64,000 bases of DNA from Leadbetterella sp040829825 (GCF_040829825.1 NZ_JBFOLH010000022.1); one strand, 5' to 3'; counted from the first letter of the stretch, positions 15,623 to 25,340 are shown. Program-made: numbers and translations. The notes: generated by a model not told the origin, from the sequence alone.

Positions 15623-18600
15623 ATGAAAAATGTTCAACGTTTCAGAAGGTATTATCGAAATGCCTTAAGTCCACTTTTACTGATGGGGCTTGTTGTGATG
15701 TGTGTGGTGGGTGTGCCTCTTACCGCGGCGGCACACTTTAAGCTGGCGGAAATAAAAGGAACCGTAAAAGATTCGAAAGGGGAAGCGCTCATTGGCGCCA
15801 CCATTAACGTGAAAGGAAAAAATACCGGTACCATGGCCGATGTGAACGGTAACTTTAGCCTCCAGGCCGAATCAAACGATATCCTGGTGGTTTCTTATGT
15901 AGGGTATGTTACCCAGGAGGTTCCGGTAAACGGGCGCTCACTGATTGATATAGTGCTCGCGGATGACCAGAGTATACTGGATGAGGTAGTGGTGGTAGGA
16001 TACGGTACACAAAAGAAAGCCGACCTTACCGGGGCCATCTCCAACATTAAAACCGATGAGATCATGAAGCAGCCGGCTACTTCGGCCATGCAGTCGATCC
16101 AGGGAAAAGTAGCGGGAGCCACCATCATTGCCAACGAAGCACCGGGCTCGTCGCCTACCGTGCTGATCCGCGGTATGGGTACTGCCCTGGGCGGGCGGAA
16201 TCCGCTGTATATCGTAGACGGCATGCCGGCAGATAACATCAACAATATCCACCCGAACGACATCCAGTCAATGGATATACTGAAAGATGCCTCTTCTGCC
16301 TCTATTTATGGTCTGAGAGCAGCTAACGGGGTGGTTATTGTTACCACCAAGAAAGGAAAGGCCGGGAAAACCCAGATCTCTTACGATGGCTACATGGGGA
16401 CCAAAGGCGTGCTGAACAGGGTGAAAATGGCCGATGCCAGGCAATATACCACCTATTACAACGAGAACCTGGCTTCACTGAACCAGACCTGGCGCCTGGC
16501 TGAAAACCAGCCCAACAATACCGACTGGTACGATGAGCTGCTTCAGAACGGTAAGCAAATGAGCCACTCGCTTAACCTTTCCGGCGGCTCGGATAATGTA
16601 GACTTTTTCCTGAGCTACAACAACTATGCTGAAGAAGGTATCCTGAAGGGAGCAACGTATAACCGGAATACCCTGCGGAATAACAATACTTACCGCTTTT
16701 TTAACAGCAGGCTGAAAATCAACCAGACGCTCAACCTGACCTTCACCGAAGCCAATCCCAAAGCATACGGTAACTTTAACTCTGCGTACCGCCAGTCACC
16801 GCTGGTGCCCGTACAGTATGCCAACGGCCGCTACGGACGTTCCATCGTTAACCGCACCACAGGTATTGTCACCTATGAACGTAACGCGGGCGATAACATC
16901 GGTAACCTGAACTCTATCGGTAACCCGGTATATGACCTGATGATGCAGAATGAGCTGCAGAACACCAATACACTGCAGGGCGGACTGGAAGCGGAGGTGA
17001 AAATCACCGACTACCTGAAGTTTAATTCCCGTTTTGGTGCCACCCGTTATGCCTCCCGGTCACGGAACTTCACCGACACCAAAACCAACTGGCTGAACGC
17101 AGACCCTACCCGTACGGAGGCTGAATTCCTGGCTCTGAAAGCGGCTAACCCTGCTACTACCGCCTATGCCAATAACAGTTTGTATGTAGGAAATTCAGAG
17201 ACGTTCCGTTGGGTCCTGGAAAACTTCCTGACCTTTAACAAGTCGTTTGACAAGCATCACCTGGAAGCTACCGTGGGGATGTCGAGAGAGAAAGTAAACG
17301 TAGGAAACGGGATGAACGGCACCGGGTACGACGTGCCTGACCAGGAGCAATACTGGAACATCAACCTGGGCTCCAGCGCTTACCAGAAAATTCTTAACCA
17401 GACGTATTATACGCCCCGGGCGCTGGCTTCTTACTTCGGAAGAGTTCAGTACAATTTTGACAGCCGGTATTACCTGACCGCCACCTTACGTCGTGACGGA
17501 TCAAGCGTTTTCAAAAATAACGAACAATACTGGGGTACTTTCCCGTCGGTGGGCGCTGCCTGGACGGTATCTAACGAAGACTTTATGCAGGATTCGCCTT
17601 TTGACCTGCTGAAAGTACGCCTGAACTGGGGTAAGCTGGGTAACCAGGATATCCCGCTGAACGTAAGCCAGATTCTGACCAACCCGGGCAGCAGCAGCTA
17701 CAACTACGTATTCGGTCCCGGACAGGAGCTGGTTTTCGGAGCCGCTTACGGTACCCCTGCCGTGAATGTGTCGTGGGAGGTAACCGAAGAGACCGGCGCA
17801 GGGCTTGACTTCGCGTTCCTGAATCATAAATTGAGCGGGTCACTCGATTACTACCACAAGCTGAACACCAATGCTATTCTGTATGTAACACCGGGATATA
17901 CGTCTACGTATGAAGGTAACTTTTATGCGCACGGCGCAAAAGTGCTGAACAACGGTATTGAAGCAGCCCTGAACTGGAACAGCACCACGGGCATCGGCCT
18001 GAACTATAGTGTGGGCGTGAATTATGCGTATAACAAAAACACCGTGAAAGATGTGACGCCGGCCTATGACGGCCAGACGGGAGGTAGCTTAGGAAACGGA
18101 CAAATCACCAAGCAGCTGCGGGAAGGTCAGCCGATTTACGGCTGGTGGATGTACGAAGCAAACGGTGTATGGCAAACGCCTGAGGAAATCAAGCAGGGCG
18201 TTGCCGTGGGATCACCCAAGCCGGGTTACCTGAAATATGCGGATCAGAACGGCGATGGCGTCATTGACAACAAAGATAAGGTTTTCATGGGCTCTTACCT
18301 GCCTACGCATACCTACGGGATCAACATCAGTGCCGACTATAAAAATATCGACCTCTCTATTTACGGATACGGCGTAGGCGGAAATAAAATTTATAACGGC
18401 CTGAAAGGTACCCGGATTGACGGTGGTGAGAACGTAACCCTGGAAATGTATGAAAAACGCTGGCACGGAGCGGGAACCAGTACGGTGAACCCCGGCGCTG
18501 ACCGCGACTCTTACGCTTCCAGCTATTACCTGGAGCCCGGTGCTTTCTTCCGGATCAACAACATCACGCTGGGATATACCCTGAAAAAACTGTATTCCGG

Positions 18601-18775
18601 AACTTCCAGCCTGAGAATTTATGCTACTGCCCAGAACCCGCTGATATTTACAAAATATACCGGTTTCTCTCCTGAGATAGCGGGTGACGGCGACCCTTCG
18701 GGTACAACGGGTGTGGAGCTGGGGGCTTACCCCACCACCAGGAACTTTATTTTGGGCCTTAACATACAGTTTTAA
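15623..18775 (+). CDS. susC: SusC/RagA-family TonB-linked outer-membrane transporter
   Basis: A 1050-residue outer-membrane barrel that imports oligosaccharides using TonB energy. A signal peptide spans about residues 1-37 (ending in PLTAAAHF). A carboxypeptidase-regulatory-like domain follows (IKGTVKDSKGEALIGATINV, residues 45-115), then the SusC linker DEVVVVGYGTQKKADLTGAI. The plug domain (about 130-240) includes VLIRGMGTALGGRNPLYIVD and SIYGLRAANGVVIVTTKKGK. The beta-barrel ends in NFILGLNIQF with terminal phenylalanine, as expected for barrel assembly. The susD-like gene starts 12 bases later. Together with two GH144-like glucanases it makes a small PUL. The specific glycan is inferred only from those enzymes. 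Confidence 0.93.
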   Translation: MKNVQRFRRYYRNALSPLLLMGLVVMCVVGVPLTAAAHFKLAEIKGTVKDSKGEALIGATINVKGKNTGTMADVNGNFSLQAESNDILVVSYVGYVTQEVPVNGRSLIDIVLADDQSILDEVVVVGYGTQKKADLTGAISNIKTDEIMKQPATSAMQSIQGKVAGATIIANEAPGSSPTVLIRGMGTALGGRNPLYIVDGMPADNINNIHPNDIQSMDILKDASSASIYGLRAANGVVIVTTKKGKAGKTQISYDGYMGTKGVLNRVKMADARQYTTYYNENLASLNQTWRLAENQPNNTDWYDELLQNGKQMSHSLNLSGGSDNVDFFLSYNNYAEEGILKGATYNRNTLRNNNTYRFFNSRLKINQTLNLTFTEANPKAYGNFNSAYRQSPLVPVQYANGRYGRSIVNRTTGIVTYERNAGDNIGNLNSIGNPVYDLMMQNELQNTNTLQGGLEAEVKITDYLKFNSRFGATRYASRSRNFTDTKTNWLNADPTRTEAEFLALKAANPATTAYANNSLYVGNSETFRWVLENFLTFNKSFDKHHLEATVGMSREKVNVGNGMNGTGYDVPDQEQYWNINLGSSAYQKILNQTYYTPRALASYFGRVQYNFDSRYYLTATLRRDGSSVFKNNEQYWGTFPSVGAAWTVSNEDFMQDSPFDLLKVRLNWGKLGNQDIPLNVSQILTNPGSSSYNYVFGPGQELVFGAAYGTPAVNVSWEVTEETGAGLDFAFLNHKLSGSLDYYHKLNTNAILYVTPGYTSTYEGNFYAHGAKVLNNGIEAALNWNSTTGIGLNYSVGVNYAYNKNTVKDVTPAYDGQTGGSLGNGQITKQLREGQPIYGWWMYEANGVWQTPEEIKQGVAVGSPKPGYLKYADQNGDGVIDNKDKVFMGSYLPTHTYGINISADYKNIDLSIYGYGVGGNKIYNGLKGTRIDGGENVTLEMYEKRWHGAGTSTVNPGADRDSYASSYYLEPGAFFRINNITLGYTLKKLYSGTSSLRIYATAQNPLIFTKYTGFSPEIAGDGDPSGTTGVELGAYPTTRNFILGLNIQF

Positions 18776-18787
18776 TGTTTTTAAATC

Positions 18788-20212
18788 ATGAAAAAGAACA
18801 AATTATATATATCACTGCTTGCGGCATTTTCACTCGGGATCGTATCCTGTGAAAACGATTTCCTGGATGTAGACTCCCGCGAGAAAGTAGAAGCCAAAGA
18901 CAGCCAGGTTATTTATGAGCCGGAGGCTTTTGTGAACGGTATTTACGGGATGTTTACCGACTGGAACTACGCTTTCTCTTTCCTGGGCATTACCGAGATT
19001 ATTTCGGATAATGCAGACAAGGGGTCTTCACCCACTGACAAAGGAACCGATAAAGATATCCTGGATGATTTAACCTATACGAGCAGCGTGCCGTCAGTAA
19101 GGGATATGTGGAAACACTGGTACAAGTCGGTGGGGAGAGCTTCTCTCGCTATTGAGTATATTGAGAATTTCGGATTGACCGATCAGGCCTACAAGAGCCG
19201 GCTGATCGGGGAAGCCCGCTTCCTGCGTGCACTGAATTATTTCTACCTGGTACGCGGTTGGGGCGATATTCCTATCCAGGAGCGTGACCTGGTAAAACGG
19301 GTGCCGACCGCTGAGGTATATGCCTATATTGAAGCAGATTTAAAAGCGGCTGCGGATGTATTGCCTGTGAAGTCGGCATATGCGGCCAAAGACCTGGGAA
19401 GAGCCACCAAAGGAGCGGCACAGGCCCTTTTGTCAAAAGTATACCTGTACCAGGGGAAATACCAGGAAGCCTATGATATGGCCAAAACGGTGATCGGTTC
19501 GGGAGAATACAACCTGGAATCTGACTATGCCCGTATCTGGCGTGAAGTGGGCGAGAACGGCCCGGAATCTATCTTTGAGTTCCAGGCCCGCGGAGAATCG
19601 ATTGCCCACGGAATTCAGCAGTATTCCCAGACGCAGGGTGCCCGCGGTACCGGTGGCTGGGGCTGGGGCTTCAACGTGCCTTCAGACAACCTGCTGCAGG
19701 CCTTCCTGGCAGAAAAAGACTCGGTAAGGATGAACGCTACCATTATATTCAGGGGTGAAACCCTGTATGACGGCCGGGTGATCAGCCAGGGAGCAGAAAA
19801 TCCCATGTACAACGAGAAGGCATACGATTCAGGAAACCCGGGGGGCGCTGATAACGGTAAGAACCTGCGTTACCTGAGACTGGGTGAAGTATACCTCATC
19901 CTGGCCGAATCGGCCAATGAGCTGGGCAAAACGTCAGAAGCGGTATCTGTTTTGAATATTGTACGTAACCGCGCCAAGCTGCCCAATTATACCTCTTCCA
20001 ACCAGGCCGATGTACGTCAGAAAATCTGGAACGAAAGAAGACTGGAGCTGGCGTTCGAGCATGATCGCTGGTTTGACCTGATTCGCACGCACCAGGCAGA
20101 GGCTGCCATGAAAGCGAACGGTAAAACTTTCCAGCAAAGGCATAACCTGTTCCCTATTCCGAATGATCAGATTATCCAGACACCTGATTTTGTACAAAAT
20201 CTTGGCTGGTAA
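18788..20212 (+). CDS. susD: SusD/RagB-family glycan-binding lipoprotein
   Basis: A 474-residue surface lipoprotein that caps the SusC channel and binds the glycan. The lipoprotein signal MKKNKLYISLLAAFSLGIVSC places the acylated cysteine near residue 21. It is followed by ENDFLDVDSREKVEAKDSQV, the usual SusD start. TPR-like helices include IGEARFLRALNYFYLVRGWG (about residue 140) and GAAQALLSKVYLYQGKYQEA (about 210). The C-terminal RagB/SusD segment includes RYLRLGEVYLILAESANELG and WNERRLELAFEHDRWFDLIR, and the protein ends NLFPIPNDQIIQTPDFVQN. It follows susC by 12 bases, and a terminator-like hairpin follows the gene, so susCD form one transcript with possible read-through into the glucanase gene. 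Confidence 0.93.
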   Translation: MKKNKLYISLLAAFSLGIVSCENDFLDVDSREKVEAKDSQVIYEPEAFVNGIYGMFTDWNYAFSFLGITEIISDNADKGSSPTDKGTDKDILDDLTYTSSVPSVRDMWKHWYKSVGRASLAIEYIENFGLTDQAYKSRLIGEARFLRALNYFYLVRGWGDIPIQERDLVKRVPTAEVYAYIEADLKAAADVLPVKSAYAAKDLGRATKGAAQALLSKVYLYQGKYQEAYDMAKTVIGSGEYNLESDYARIWREVGENGPESIFEFQARGESIAHGIQQYSQTQGARGTGGWGWGFNVPSDNLLQAFLAEKDSVRMNATIIFRGETLYDGRVISQGAENPMYNEKAYDSGNPGGADNGKNLRYLRLGEVYLILAESANELGKTSEAVSVLNIVRNRAKLPNYTSSNQADVRQKIWNERRLELAFEHDRWFDLIRTHQAEAAMKANGKTFQQRHNLFPIPNDQIIQTPDFVQNLGW

Positions 20213-20256
20213 GAGAGATTGAGAAGACGGGTGGAATAAGCCTGCTATACATCTGG

Positions 20257-20324
20257 GGATGCCCCTCAATTTCTACGGGAAACAACCGGTTTTTCGTAGA
20301 AATTGAAACCGGGCATCCTTTTTT
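20257..20324 (+). terminator. Long hairpin terminator between susD and the glucanase gene
   Basis: GGATGCCC pairs with GGGCATCC, and inside it CAATTTCTACG pairs with CGTAGAAATTG. This gives a stem of roughly 20 bp, interrupted by a few bases, with a 17-base loop and a T6 run directly after. It should end or attenuate transcription after susD. Because it occupies the potential start at 20303, the glucanase start is placed at 20336. Confidence 0.75.
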
Positions 20325-20335
20325 CCTGTATTACT

Positions 20336-21970
20336 ATGAAAAAAGGTATTTTATTTCTTGCGCTGGTATTCCTGTGCAGCTGTTCTTCCGGAACGAAAGA
20401 AGAACCCCAACCGGATCCGTTGGAGGTCCGGGGTATTCGTTTGGGCAGTCAGCCGGCAGATGAACCGGCAACGCGGATTGCCGTACCTTTGAACGCCGCT
20501 ATAACCATAGACTTCAGCCAGCCGCTTGACCCGGCTGCCGGCCTCACCCCCTTTATTTCGCTGCTGAACAGGAAAGGGGAGACCGTTGCCTGCGGCTATA
20601 CGTTTTCCAATGAGAACCGTACGCTTACCCTGCAGCCAACGGGCGGGCTTGCCGGCTTTCAGCGGTACACGTTTGTTGTACGCAGCGGGCTTACCTCATC
20701 AGAAAAGGGTACTCTTCGTAAAGAGGAGAGCTTATTCTTCTATACCGATGCCGACAGGGCAGATAAAATGGAGCGGATCTCCGATGATGCGTTGCTTACT
20801 AAAGTACAGCAAAACACCTTTCGTTATTTTTATGATTTTGCCCACCCCGTGTCGGGCATGACCCGGGAACGGAGTTCTACTCTCAATACCGTCACTACAG
20901 GCGGTACGGGCTTTGGAGCGATGGCACTTTGCGTGGGTGCGACACATAAGTTTATTACCCGCACGGAGGCATTGGCGCAGCTGGACAAGATAGTAACATT
21001 CCTTGAAAATGCCGAGAAGTACCACGGAGCTTTCTCCCACTGGTATGACGGCAATACAGGGCGTACCCAGCCTTTCAGTGCAAAAGACAACGGGGCTGAC
21101 CTGGTAGAAACCTCTTTCCTGATGATGGGCCTGCTGACCGCGGGGGAGTTCCTGGGTGACGTAGGGCTGAACCGGAGAATAGACGCGCTCTACCAGGCTG
21201 TGGAATGGAGTTTCTTCCTGAACGGAACAGAGAGCCTGTTCTGGCACTGGAGTCCCGATTACGGCTTTGAGCTGAACCTGAAGATCAGCGGATGGAACGA
21301 GGCGCTGGTGGCTTATGTGCTGGCCGCCGGATCTGAAAGATATGCTATTGAAAAAAACAGCTACATCAAGGGCTGGGCGCGCAACGGTGCCTTTCTGAAC
21401 GGCAACCTGTACCAGGGCATCCGCCTGCCGCTGGGAGCCGATTACGGCGGGCCGCTCTTTATCTCGCAGTACTCTTTCCTGGGTATTAATCCTTTCGGGC
21501 TGTCAGACGATTACATGACCGATTATGCCGTTCAGTGCCGGAACCACACCCTCATCAACCGGGCGTATTGTATGGAGAACCCGAATACATTTCCGGGATA
21601 CGGACCTTACTCCTGGGGGCTGACTGCCAGCGATAATCCCACGGGATACGCGGCGCATTCTCCCCGTAATGACAAGGGCGTTATCAGTCCTACTGCGGCG
21701 CTATCGTCGTTTCCGTATACCCCGGAAGAGTCGATGGAGGCGCTCCGCTTCTTTTATTATACATTGGGCGATAAGCTTTGGGGCGACTACGGTTTTAAAG
21801 ACGCCTTTTCCGTGAAAGACGACTGGTACGCCTCTGACTATATTGCCATTGACCAGGGCCCCATTATTATCGGTATAGAAAATTACCGCACTAAGCTCCT
21901 GTGGACGTATGGTATGAAAAGCCCGCCGGTAAAAAACGGGCTTTCAAAGCTGGGCTTCCGGGTTATTTGA
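20336..21970 (+). CDS. PF10091/GH144-like glucanase lipoprotein with N-terminal Ig-like domain
   Basis: A 544-residue protein from ATG 20336 (MKKGILFLALVFLCSCSSG), with a lipobox cysteine near residue 16. Residues about 30-140 form a bacterial Ig-like domain (Big_5 type: TRIAVPLNAAITIDFSQPLD, SLFFYTDAD). Residues 150-540 are the 'glycoamylase' PF10091 catalytic domain: NTFRYFYDFAHPVSGMTRER, TTGGTGFGAMAL, NGADLVETSFLMMGLLTAG, FWHWSPDYGFE, GADYGGPLFISQYSFLG, SPTAALSSFPYTPEESM. This family includes the GH144 beta-1,2-glucan endo-hydrolases, so an endo-glucanase at the cell surface is the best guess; substrate not proven. It sits downstream of susCD. Its last eight bases overlap the end of an oppositely oriented paralogue. 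Confidence 0.85.
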   Translation: MKKGILFLALVFLCSCSSGTKEEPQPDPLEVRGIRLGSQPADEPATRIAVPLNAAITIDFSQPLDPAAGLTPFISLLNRKGETVACGYTFSNENRTLTLQPTGGLAGFQRYTFVVRSGLTSSEKGTLRKEESLFFYTDADRADKMERISDDALLTKVQQNTFRYFYDFAHPVSGMTRERSSTLNTVTTGGTGFGAMALCVGATHKFITRTEALAQLDKIVTFLENAEKYHGAFSHWYDGNTGRTQPFSAKDNGADLVETSFLMMGLLTAGEFLGDVGLNRRIDALYQAVEWSFFLNGTESLFWHWSPDYGFELNLKISGWNEALVAYVLAAGSERYAIEKNSYIKGWARNGAFLNGNLYQGIRLPLGADYGGPLFISQYSFLGINPFGLSDDYMTDYAVQCRNHTLINRAYCMENPNTFPGYGPYSWGLTASDNPTGYAAHSPRNDKGVISPTAALSSFPYTPEESMEALRFFYYTLGDKLWGDYGFKDAFSVKDDWYASDYIAIDQGPIIIGIENYRTKLLWTYGMKSPPVKNGLSKLGFRVI

Positions 21971-21998
21971 TTTTCGGGCTTTCAAAGCCCAGTTTTTT
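21950..21998 (+). terminator. Terminator embedded in two overlapping convergent genes
   Basis: CTGGGCTT (21950-21957) pairs with AAGCCCAG (21985-21992), followed by T6. A second near-palindromic element, GGGCTTTCAAAG, occurs on both sides, and an A6 run at 21931-21936 gives a T-run on the minus strand. Both glucanase genes could therefore end here, with the hairpin lying inside their coding 3' ends. Confidence 0.6.
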
Positions 21999-23258
21999 CA
22001 GGCCATCCTGAATTTCGGGGATCTCCATAAACAGGTTCCAGAGCAGGCCGCTCCGGTAGTTTTCAATCATCACCACAATAGGTCCCTGGTCAATGGCCAG
22101 GTATGACGGAGCTACCCAGTTTTTAGAGTCGTTAAAAGCATCGTAAAACCCGTATTCTCCCCACAGCTGATCGCCGCGTTCTTCGTAAAAATAACGCAGG
22201 GCAGCCATCGATTCGGCTGGTGTATACGGAAACGACGATAGCGCCGCGGTAGGGGTGATGACACCCAGGTCATTGGTAGGTGAATGCGCATTATACCCTT
22301 CATGGTTATCTGAAGCGGTCAGGCCCCAGCATTTAGCGCTGTATCCCTTAAAGCCGTTAGGGTTTTTTACACAATGCAGGTAATTGATCCGGGTATGGTT
22401 GACGTTCTGTTCCCAATAATCAGCGTACCGGTCTTTCAGGCCGCGGGGGTCAAGCCCCATAAAAGAATAATGCGCAAAAAACAGCGGGCCGCCATAGTCA
22501 AATCCCAGCGGAAGCTTCACGCCGTAAAACTCCTTCCCGTTCAGGAAATGATCGTTTTTAGCGTAACATTTGTGGTAGATGTCGGGGTTAATGGCGTATC
22601 GCCTGGAGGAGGCCGCCAGCACATAGGTGATCAGGGTTTCGTTATAGCCCCGCAGCTCAAAATTCATAGCCCAGCCGTTATTGGGGCTCCAGTGCCAGTA
22701 CAGCTGGTTTTTTGAGCCCTGGGTATACCAGTCCCATTCTATCTCGTTCCACATCATGGTGATCAGGCCGCGAAGACTGTTTTCTGTAGGATTGTTCCGG
22801 CCGAAATACTGCCGGGCGGTCAGGAGCCCCTGGAAGAGCAGGGCAGTTTCTACGAGGTCGCCCCCGTCGTCTTTCCTGCTGAAAGGAATGGTCTGGCCGG
22901 TGCTGCCGTGAAGCCAGTGGGGAAATACCCCGTGGTAAACGGGTACTTTGGCAAGAAACCGAGCAATTTTCTGAACCCGCTGAGCGCCTTCTTCCCGGCT
23001 TATCCAGCCTCTATCGGCAGCCACTACGATAGCCATAACGCCAAAGCCGGTTCCTCCCGTGGTACAGGTCTCATCGCCATAGCCGAAGGCCTGGTTGCTT
23101 CTTTCACGGGCCAGTCCGCTCACCGGGTGGCCGAAATCCCAGAAATACCGGAAAGTTTGTTTCTGTACCAGGTCAAGCAGCTGGTTATCTGTGAGGGGCT
23201 TCTTTTGAGCGGACAGGAATGCCGGAATAAGAAAGATGGCTAACAGTAATCTGATCAT
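21963..23258 (-). CDS. PF10091/GH144-like secreted glucanase
   Basis: A 431-residue paralogue of the neighbouring glucanase, without the Ig-like domain. The start MIRLLLAIFLIPAFLSAQKK gives a cleavable signal peptide (SPI type), so it is probably periplasmic or secreted, not lipid-anchored. Catalytic-domain motifs match in order: QTFRYFWDFGHPVSGLARER, TTGGTGFGVMAIV, DDGGDLVETALLFQGLLTAR, YWHWSPNNGWAMNFELRGYN, GFDYGGPLFFAHYSFMGLDP, TPTAALSSFPYTPAESMAAL, then YLAIDQGPIVVMIENYRSGL. It is convergent with and overlaps the first glucanase by eight bases. The pair may split the work: surface cleavage of polymer, then periplasmic cleavage of oligomers. The beta-1,2-glucan substrate is inferred from the family. 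Confidence 0.85.
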   Translation of the reverse strand: MIRLLLAIFLIPAFLSAQKKPLTDNQLLDLVQKQTFRYFWDFGHPVSGLARERSNQAFGYGDETCTTGGTGFGVMAIVVAADRGWISREEGAQRVQKIARFLAKVPVYHGVFPHWLHGSTGQTIPFSRKDDGGDLVETALLFQGLLTARQYFGRNNPTENSLRGLITMMWNEIEWDWYTQGSKNQLYWHWSPNNGWAMNFELRGYNETLITYVLAASSRRYAINPDIYHKCYAKNDHFLNGKEFYGVKLPLGFDYGGPLFFAHYSFMGLDPRGLKDRYADYWEQNVNHTRINYLHCVKNPNGFKGYSAKCWGLTASDNHEGYNAHSPTNDLGVITPTAALSSFPYTPAESMAALRYFYEERGDQLWGEYGFYDAFNDSKNWVAPSYLAIDQGPIVVMIENYRSGLLWNLFMEIPEIQDGLKKLGFESPKIK

Positions 23259-23321
23259 TGGTGAAAAGTTAAACGGTTAGCAATTTACTAAAAAACCGGC
23301 ATTCCCGGCGGGTTTTCCCGC

Positions 23322-25163
23322 TTATTCTACCGTAACCGACTTGGCCAGGTTGCGGGGCTGGTCTACGTTACGGCCCCTGAGCACCGCAATATAATACGAG
23401 AGCAGCTGAAGCGGAATAACCGTCAGAAGGGGCTGCAATACCTCATGCGTATTGGGAACCTCTATGGTGAAGTCCACCATCTTTCTGACCTCGGTATCGC
23501 CTTCCGAGACAATGGCGATTACCCTTCCTTTACGGGCTTTTACCTCCTGTATGTTGGATACCACCTTCTCATACGAGCTGTCACGCGTGGCAATGAATAC
23601 CACCGGCATGTCTTCGTCGATAAGCGCAATAGGACCGTGCTTCATTTCGGCGGCCGGGTAGCCCTCGGCATGAATATAAGAAATCTCTTTCAGCTTTAAG
23701 GCGCCTTCCAGGGCTACCGGGAAGTTGAGGCCCCGGCCCAGGAAGATAAAATTCTGCGCAAAGGTGAAGAGCTTGGAAATATCTTTGATTTCGTCGGCCA
23801 GGGTCAGGATCTCCTCCACTTTTTTCGGGATGTCCGACATTTCGATCAGCAATCTCCGGAAAGTCTCATCGGTAATGGTTCCTTTCTTGTGCGCCGTAGC
23901 AATGGCAATCATAGACAGCACGGTTACCTGGGCGGTAAAAGCCTTGGTACTGGCTACACCGATCTCCGGTCCGGCGTGGGTATAGACGCCGGCATCCGTT
24001 ACCCGCGATATCGATGACCCCACCACGTTGCATACGCCCAGGATAATGGCGCCTTTGGCCTTGGCCAGCTCAAGCGCGGCCAGGGTATCGGCGGTCTCGC
24101 CCGACTGCGAAATGGCAATTACAATATCGCCTTCCTTGATGATGGGGTTCCTGTACCTGAACTCCGAGGCGTATTCTACTTCCACGTTGATCCGGGCCAG
24201 CTCCTCAAACAGGTATTCGCCCACCAGCCCGGCATGCCAGGATGTGCCGCAGGCTACAAATACGATACGTTTGGCTTTGGCCAGCTTGCCCAGGTAGTCG
24301 CGCAGACCGCCCAGCTGGATCAGGGCTTCATCGGCATTTACCCGGCCCCGCAGGCAGTCGGCTATGGACCGGGGTTGTTCAAAGATCTCTTTGAGCATGA
24401 AATGATCGTACCCGCTCTTTTCAATGGCTTCCAGCTCGAGGTCTACCGTTTGGATCTGCGGATCAGACGCCTCGTTCTGAAGGTTCCTGATCTCCAGGCC
24501 GTTTTCAGAAACCACGGCTATTTCCAGGTCATCCAGGTACACCACTTCTTTTGTATATTCAATGATGGGTGTGGCGTCAGAAGCAAAGAAATATTCATCC
24601 TGGCCTACCCCGATAACCAGGGGGCTGCCCTTGCGGGCACCGATCAGCCGGTTGGGGTTTTCGCGGTCCATGATAACAATGGCATAAGCGCCTATCACGT
24701 CTTTCAGGGCCAGCCGTACGGCCTCTTCCAGCGGGTAGTTGCCCGAACGCTGAACTTCTTCGATAAAGTTAACCAGCACCTCGGTGTCGGTCTGGCTGCT
24801 GAAGGTATACCCCTTGTTGATGAGTACCTGCTTCAGCGAGTTATAGTTCTCTATAATGCCGTTATGCACCAGGCTGAACCGCCCCGAATTGGAAAGATGG
24901 GGGTGGGCGTTAACATCGTTCGGTTCGCCGTGAGTGGCCCAGCGCGTATGGCCTATGGCTATGTTGGCATAAAAAGTTTCGTTCTTCAGTACGTTTTCAA
25001 GGTCGGCTACTTTTCCTTTCTTTTTGAAGATCTTCATACCCTGCTCCGGATCAACAACCGCTACACCAGAGCTGTCATATCCTCTGTATTCCAATCTTTT
25101 AAGTCCTTTGATAACAACGGGGGCAGATTCCCTTCCCCCCAGGTAGGCTACAATTCCACACAT
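23322..25163 (-). CDS. glmS: Glutamine--fructose-6-phosphate aminotransferase (isomerizing)
   Basis: A 613-residue cytoplasmic enzyme that makes glucosamine-6-phosphate from fructose-6-phosphate and glutamine, the first step toward UDP-GlcNAc for peptidoglycan and LPS. The N-terminal MCGIVAYLGG exposes the catalytic Cys2 of the class II glutaminase domain; GHTRWATHG (about residue 72) and HNGIIENY (about 98) follow. Two SIS domains carry VACGTSWHAG (about 304), AISQSGETADTLAAL (about 350), and EISYIHAEGYPAAEMKHGPI near 490. The C-terminus LAKSVTVE is the conserved GlmS end. A -7 box lies just upstream at 25192-25199. The order GT5-like, DUF4270, glmS is one I recall from other Bacteroidota. 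No glmS ribozyme-like element is apparent in the short leader. Confidence 0.97.
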   Translation of the reverse strand: MCGIVAYLGGRESAPVVIKGLKRLEYRGYDSSGVAVVDPEQGMKIFKKKGKVADLENVLKNETFYANIAIGHTRWATHGEPNDVNAHPHLSNSGRFSLVHNGIIENYNSLKQVLINKGYTFSSQTDTEVLVNFIEEVQRSGNYPLEEAVRLALKDVIGAYAIVIMDRENPNRLIGARKGSPLVIGVGQDEYFFASDATPIIEYTKEVVYLDDLEIAVVSENGLEIRNLQNEASDPQIQTVDLELEAIEKSGYDHFMLKEIFEQPRSIADCLRGRVNADEALIQLGGLRDYLGKLAKAKRIVFVACGTSWHAGLVGEYLFEELARINVEVEYASEFRYRNPIIKEGDIVIAISQSGETADTLAALELAKAKGAIILGVCNVVGSSISRVTDAGVYTHAGPEIGVASTKAFTAQVTVLSMIAIATAHKKGTITDETFRRLLIEMSDIPKKVEEILTLADEIKDISKLFTFAQNFIFLGRGLNFPVALEGALKLKEISYIHAEGYPAAEMKHGPIALIDEDMPVVFIATRDSSYEKVVSNIQEVKARKGRVIAIVSEGDTEVRKMVDFTIEVPNTHEVLQPLLTVIPLQLLSYYIAVLRGRNVDQPRNLAKSVTVE

Positions 25164-25191
25164 AGTTTTGGTTTGTTTTAGTTTTCACGCA

Positions 25192-25199
25192 CAAATATA
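25192..25199 (-). promoter_or_regulatory. -7 promoter box of glmS
   Basis: On the minus strand the sequence TATATTTG matches the Bacteroidota -7 consensus TAnnTTTG and lies 28 bases upstream of the glmS ATG. No exact -33 TTTG is visible at the expected spacing. Confidence 0.5.
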
Positions 25200-25340
25200 G
25201 GCAAGCCCTTCCGACGGGAAAAGGTAAAAAAATAATAAAAAAAATTAATAATTGGCTGATGGTCAATTACTTAAGAATAATGCAATAAATTCTGAGCAAA
25301 GGTATACTTTCAGCAGAAGCCGGGGAGACTTTATGAACCG

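Noticed and set aside
24234..25181. 315-codon plus-strand frame
   Set aside because: It is antisense to glmS, which has all catalytic motifs; the frame has no recognisable domain.
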